From Terriglobia bacterium (GTDB lineage: Bacteria; Acidobacteriota; Terriglobia; UBA7540), in the NCBI GenBank assembly GCA_022866195.1, contig JALHUF010000653.1, forward strand, positions 1 through 8,876: a stretch of DNA of 8,876 nucleotides, in the 5' to 3' direction. The notes beneath the pieces were generated by a model. The model ran no database searches. It saw only the letters and a list, made by a program, of their open reading frames with translations, and was not told the DNA's origin. Position numbers and translations under genes: made by a program. This document shows, piece after piece, positions 5,986 through 8,876 of the stretch (positions are counted from its first letter, which is position 1; the number at the start of each line of letters is the position of its first letter).

Positions 5986-6041
5986 GCTGAAGGCTGATAA
6001 CTGAAAGCTGAAGGCTGAAAGCTGACAGCTGAGTGCCGAAA
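5986..6041. repeat. Heptad repeat array 2, consensus GCTGAAA (8 units)
   Basis: Eight consecutive 7-nt units: GCTGAAG, GCTGATA, ACTGAAA, GCTGAAG, GCTGAAA, GCTGACA, GCTGAGT, GCCGAAA. The pattern fades into GCCAAAA and ACGAAAG just before the proS ribosome binding site, so the array reaches within about 24 nt of the proS ATG. It is separated from the palindrome by two bases. Confidence 0.85.
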
Positions 6042-6064
6042 GCCAAAAACGAAAGGTCGAACTA

Positions 6065-7762
6065 ATGCGTTGGAGCCAGGCTTTTATTCCCACGTTGCGC
6101 GAAGTGCCGGCGGAGGCGGAAGTCCCAAGCCACCAACTTCTGCTGCGCGCGGGCTACGTCCGTCAGGTGGCGGCGGGTGTCTATGCCTATCTCTACCTCG
6201 CACAGAAGTCGTTCCTGAAAATCGCGCAGATCATCCGCGAGGAAATGAACCGCATCGGCGGGCAGGAATTCTATCTGCCGGCGTTGAACCCCGCGGAATT
6301 GTGGCGGGAGAGCGGTCGCTACGACCTGTTCGGCGAGACGATGTTCAAGTTCAAAGACCGCACCCAGCACGACATGTGTTTGGGCGTGACGCACGAAGAG
6401 GAAATGACCAACATCGCGCGCGGCGAATTGCGCTCCTACAAGCAACTTCCCCAGATCTGGTATCAGATTCAGGAAAAGTTCCGCGACGAGCCGCGGCCCA
6501 AGGCGGGCCTGCTGCGCCTGCGCCAGTTCATCATGAAAGACTCATACTCCTTCGACCTGGACGACGCGGGCCTGGACGTGAGCTACCGGAAACACTACGA
6601 CGCCTACTGCCGCATCTTCGAGCGCTGCGGGCTGAAGTATGTAGTGGTGGAAGCTTACTCGGGCGCCATGGGGGGAAGCGTCTCGCACGAGTTCATGGTG
6701 CCGACCAAGGCGGGCGAAGATTCCATCGCGGTGTGCGAGTGCGGCTACGCGGCCAATCTGGAGAAGGCGGAAGCCAGGGCCACGCCCATCGAGGACTTGC
6801 CGGGCGCAGCTTCGCCCGAGCCGTTTGCCACGCCCGGGATCAAGACCATCGACGCCCTGGTGAAGTTCACGGGTGAAAGTCCCGCACGCCTGATGAAAAC
6901 CCTGGTGTACGTCGTGGAGAGCCAGCCCGTGGTGCTCTTGCTGCGCGGCGACCACACACTGAGCGAGACCAAGCTGGCCACGGCGCTGGGCACGGCGGTG
7001 TTTCGCCCGGCCACGCCCGAAGAGGCGCTGGCGCTGCACGGGGCCAACGTGGGGTCTCTGGGACCGGTGGGTCTGCGGGGCGCGAGGATTCTGGCCGACC
7101 GCGCGCTCGAGGGCCGCCAGAACCTCATCACCGGCGCGAATCGTGACGATATGCACTTGCGGAACGTGACGCCCGGGCGGGATTTCACCGCCGCGTATCG
7201 CGATCTCCGCGTGGTCTCCACAGGCGATTTGTGCCTGCGCTGCGGGAAGCCGCTGCAGGTGAAAGTCTGCGTCGAACTGGGTCACGTCTTCAAGCTGGGG
7301 CGGCGCTACTCGGAAGCCATGCACGCCAGGGTGCTCGATGCCAGCGGCAAGGAAGTGCCGTTGGTCATGGGCTCCTACGGCATCGGCCTGGAACGCATCC
7401 TGAGTGCGGCCGCCGAACAAAACCACGACGAGGACGGCATGTTTCTGCCCCGCAGCATCGCGCCCTTCGAAGTGATCCTGACGGCGGCCAACATGGATGA
7501 CCAGGCCGTGCTTGCCGCGGCGGAAAAGCTGTATACGGAAATGTGCGCGAAGTCTATTGACGTGCTTTTCGACGACCGTCTCGAAAGGCCCGGGGTGAAG
7601 TTCAAGGATGCCGATCTGATCGGTGTCCCCTTCCGCGTCACAGTGGGCACGAGAAAGTTGGAGCGGGGGCAGGCGGAGATTTTCGAGCGCTCGACAAAGC
7701 AAATCGCGGATGTTAAGCTGGACGCTGTCGTACCGTCCCTGCGGGAGAGGCATCTCCGCTAG
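6065..7762 (+). CDS. proS: Prolyl-tRNA synthetase, bacterial type with editing domain
   Basis: 565 residues, close to the E. coli enzyme (572). A class II synthetase that charges tRNA-Pro with proline in the cytoplasm. The N-terminal catalytic part shows class II motif 1 around residues 55-90 and motif 2 F-R-D-E-P-R-P-K-A-G-L-L-R (about 139-151). The inserted YbaK-like editing domain, which hydrolyses Ala-tRNA-Pro, spans roughly 220-390, with L-V-K-F-T-G-E-S-P at its entry and the conserved L-R-G-D-H-T-L-S-E-T-K-L segment. Motif 3 is G-S-Y-G-I-G-L-E-R-I-L-S near residue 440, followed by an anticodon-binding domain with V-L-F-D-D-R. Cysteine pairs C224-x-C226 and C390-x-x-C393 flank the editing domain and may bind zinc; similar pairs occur in other bacterial ProS proteins. 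AAAGG (6051-6055) lies 9 nt before the ATG. Complete and intact. Confidence 0.97.
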   Translation: MRWSQAFIPTLREVPAEAEVPSHQLLLRAGYVRQVAAGVYAYLYLAQKSFLKIAQIIREEMNRIGGQEFYLPALNPAELWRESGRYDLFGETMFKFKDRTQHDMCLGVTHEEEMTNIARGELRSYKQLPQIWYQIQEKFRDEPRPKAGLLRLRQFIMKDSYSFDLDDAGLDVSYRKHYDAYCRIFERCGLKYVVVEAYSGAMGGSVSHEFMVPTKAGEDSIAVCECGYAANLEKAEARATPIEDLPGAASPEPFATPGIKTIDALVKFTGESPARLMKTLVYVVESQPVVLLLRGDHTLSETKLATALGTAVFRPATPEEALALHGANVGSLGPVGLRGARILADRALEGRQNLITGANRDDMHLRNVTPGRDFTAAYRDLRVVSTGDLCLRCGKPLQVKVCVELGHVFKLGRRYSEAMHARVLDASGKEVPLVMGSYGIGLERILSAAAEQNHDEDGMFLPRSIAPFEVILTAANMDDQAVLAAAEKLYTEMCAKSIDVLFDDRLERPGVKFKDADLIGVPFRVTVGTRKLERGQAEIFERSTKQIADVKLDAVVPSLRERHLR

Positions 7763-7794
7763 CGCGGGAGGAATCTGTGTTGAAGGGGGGAATC

Positions 7795-8157
7795 ATGCGA
7801 CGGTCGGACTCAGGCAGAGCTACGGTCAAGAGCGTTCTGGCTCTGTTGTTTCTTGCGGCGGTGGTGTACGTCGGCATCAAGATCATCCCTGTCTATGTCG
7901 ACAGCTACGAGTTCCAGGACTACATCCGGCAGCAGAATCCCTTCTGGGTAACGCAGCGCGCTCCGGCCGAGGGAATCCGGAGCACCATTCTGGACAAAGC
8001 CAAAGAGTTGAATCTCCCCGTGAGCCCCGAACAGGTGAAAGTGGATGTCGGCGGCGGCAAGGTTGTTGTGGCAGTTGATTACACCGTTCCCGTGGACCTG
8101 ATGGTCTATACGCTGGAGCTCCGCTTCACACCTTCGGCTGAAAACCGGCAGTTATAA
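7795..8157 (+). CDS. Small single-pass membrane protein (DUF4845-like)
   Basis: 120 residues from the ATG at 7795, which has AAGGGGGG 4 nt upstream. A GTG at 7777 with its own GGGAGGA (7766-7772) would add six residues (M-L-K-G-G-I); both starts are plausible. A basic N-terminus (R-R-S-D-S-G-R) precedes one hydrophobic segment at about residues 12-31 (S-V-L-A-L-L-F-L-A-A-V-V-Y-V-G), so the rest should be outside the membrane. The remainder has an F-Q-D-Y-I-R-Q-Q motif, a helix, and a two-strand region K-V-D-V-G-G-G-K-V-V-V-A-V-D-Y-T-V-P-V-D. This resembles the small DUF4845-type proteins found near cell-envelope genes in many Gram-negative genomes; the function is unknown. It follows proS by 32 nt and precedes the PBP gene by 3 nt in the same reading frame, suggesting one transcript. 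Confidence 0.75.
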   Translation: MRRSDSGRATVKSVLALLFLAAVVYVGIKIIPVYVDSYEFQDYIRQQNPFWVTQRAPAEGIRSTILDKAKELNLPVSPEQVKVDVGGGKVVVAVDYTVPVDLMVYTLELRFTPSAENRQL

Positions 8158-8160
8158 CCC

Positions 8161-8876
8161 GTGCCCGCCCGCACATCACCCGTAAGTCGAAAGCCCTCAG
8201 GGCCTCGGTACACTGCCAGGCCGCCAAAGCGTGGAGGCCTGTCGTGGTGGAAGAAGGGCCTCCTCGCCGCCGGCCTGGTGTTTTTCCTGATTGGGATCGG
8301 GACCCTCGTTTACTACTACGTGCGCTTTGCGCGTCTCATCGATGCGCGCCTGAGCGGGGAGGTGTTTGACAACGCCTCGCTGGTTTTTGCGGCTCCGACG
8401 GAAGTCAGAGTTGGGCAGCCAGGGACGTCCGTGGCGTTCGCCGCGCGGTTGCGCAAAGCCCTTTACGCGGAGGAAAAGGGCGGCTCGGAGGTCGGCACAT
8501 ATACGCTGGCGGGAGAGCGGCTGGAGATTTACCCCGGGCCGCTCTCCTTTGTCCAGGGCGAGCAGTTTCGACAGGGTCCGGCGGCGCTGGGCTTTCACGG
8601 CGGCCGGCTGGTTTCCATCACCTTGCTGGATCGCCCGGCCGCGCTGGAGAGCTACTTGCTCGAGCCGGAGCTTATCACCACGCTGTTTGACCGCAGCCGC
8701 GGCAAAAGGCGCTTGGTGCGCTATCAGGACCTTCCCAAGGTGCTGGTCGATGCCGTCCTGGCCACCGAGGACCACCGGTTCTTCTCGCACTCGGGCGTCA
8801 ACTTCTACCGCATCCTTGCCGCCGCGCTTTCCGGTGTCCACGGCGAAGAGCACATCCGCGGAACCAGCACCCTCAC
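8161..8876 (+). CDS. Class A penicillin-binding protein, PBP1b-like, 5' part (3' end outside window)
   Basis: The first 238 codons of a bifunctional peptidoglycan glycosyltransferase/transpeptidase. The start is the GTG at 8161; the TAA of the preceding gene (8155-8157) is in this same frame directly upstream, so no earlier start exists, and there is no clear Shine-Dalgarno. A basic cytoplasmic tail (residues 1-33) is followed by a transmembrane segment (about 33-52, G-L-L-A-A-G-L-V-F-F-L). Residues ~55-185 resemble the UB2H-like region of PBP1b, with E-V-G-T-Y-T-L-A-G-E-R-L-E-I-Y, L-E-P-E-L-I and the D-L-P linker. The GT51 domain starts with A-T-E-D-H-R-F-F-S-H-S-G, giving catalytic Glu203, and the window ends in the second GT51 motif, R-G-T-S-T-L-T. 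The transpeptidase domain lies beyond the window. It polymerises lipid II on the periplasmic face. Likely mrcB-like, but the symbol is withheld as only the N-terminal third is visible. Confidence 0.9.
   Translation, partial: MPARTSPVSRKPSGPRYTARPPKRGGLSWWKKGLLAAGLVFFLIGIGTLVYYYVRFARLIDARLSGEVFDNASLVFAAPTEVRVGQPGTSVAFAARLRKALYAEEKGGSEVGTYTLAGERLEIYPGPLSFVQGEQFRQGPAALGFHGGRLVSITLLDRPAALESYLLEPELITTLFDRSRGKRRLVRYQDLPKVLVDAVLATEDHRFFSHSGVNFYRILAAALSGVHGEEHIRGTSTL

Noticed and set aside
5861..6041. CRISPR array or tandem protein-coding repeat
   Set aside because: The units are 7 nt, contiguous and without spacers, and no cas gene or supported reading frame is present.
6542..7753. Long minus-strand open frame (403 codons) opposite proS
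   Set aside because: It lies wholly inside proS, is Arg/His/Gln-rich as expected from GC-rich antisense reading, and shows no recognisable domain.
8197..8853. Minus-strand open frame (218 codons) at the right end
   Set aside because: The plus strand encodes a clear transmembrane segment and GT51 motif in this span; the minus frame is an antisense artefact.

Overview
The window is one 8.9 kb stretch of GC-rich bacterial chromosome, densely packed and mostly housekeeping. Gene content (a squalene/hopanoid FAD enzyme, a PBP1b-like transpeptidase in a two-gene run with a small membrane-anchored protein, rpiB-glyA, an INS-containing ProS) and intergenic heptad repeats suggest an Acidobacteriota-like diderm. 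That assignment is inference from gene style; no rRNA or other marker is present to confirm it.

Layout. (1) 1-2318, plus strand: the 3' part of an hpnE-like hydroxysqualene dehydroxylase gene, then, 20 nt on, a secreted C45 / phospholipase B-like Ntn hydrolase with a twin-arginine leader. (2) 2411-3303, plus: a Prx6-type peroxiredoxin with an archaeal-like pair of C-terminal cysteines, closely followed by a 74-residue winged-helix-like protein. (3) 3391-5710, minus: rpiB and glyA overlap by ATGA, and 24 nt after glyA comes a hicB-hicA toxin-antitoxin pair, also overlapping by ATGA. Just beyond hicA lies a decayed second copy of the last ~25 codons of glyA, so hicBA sits between two direct, diverged copies of the glyA 3' end. 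(4) 5711-6064: a divergent intergenic region with a good minus-strand promoter for rpiB, a possible plus-strand promoter for proS, and a composite repeat made of a nested palindrome flanked by two oppositely oriented heptad arrays. (5) 6065-8876, plus: proS, a small single-pass membrane protein, and the first 238 codons of a class A penicillin-binding protein, running off the window.

Functionally the genes cover membrane lipid synthesis (hpnE), peroxide defence (prx and its wHTH partner), pentose phosphate and one-carbon metabolism (rpiB-glyA), translation (proS) and peptidoglycan synthesis (PBP). The least ordinary parts are the hicBA island at the glyA 3' end and the palindrome/heptad element before proS. 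I found no rRNA, tRNA, CRISPR array, transposase or phage gene. No wholly new multi-gene system can be claimed from the sequence.
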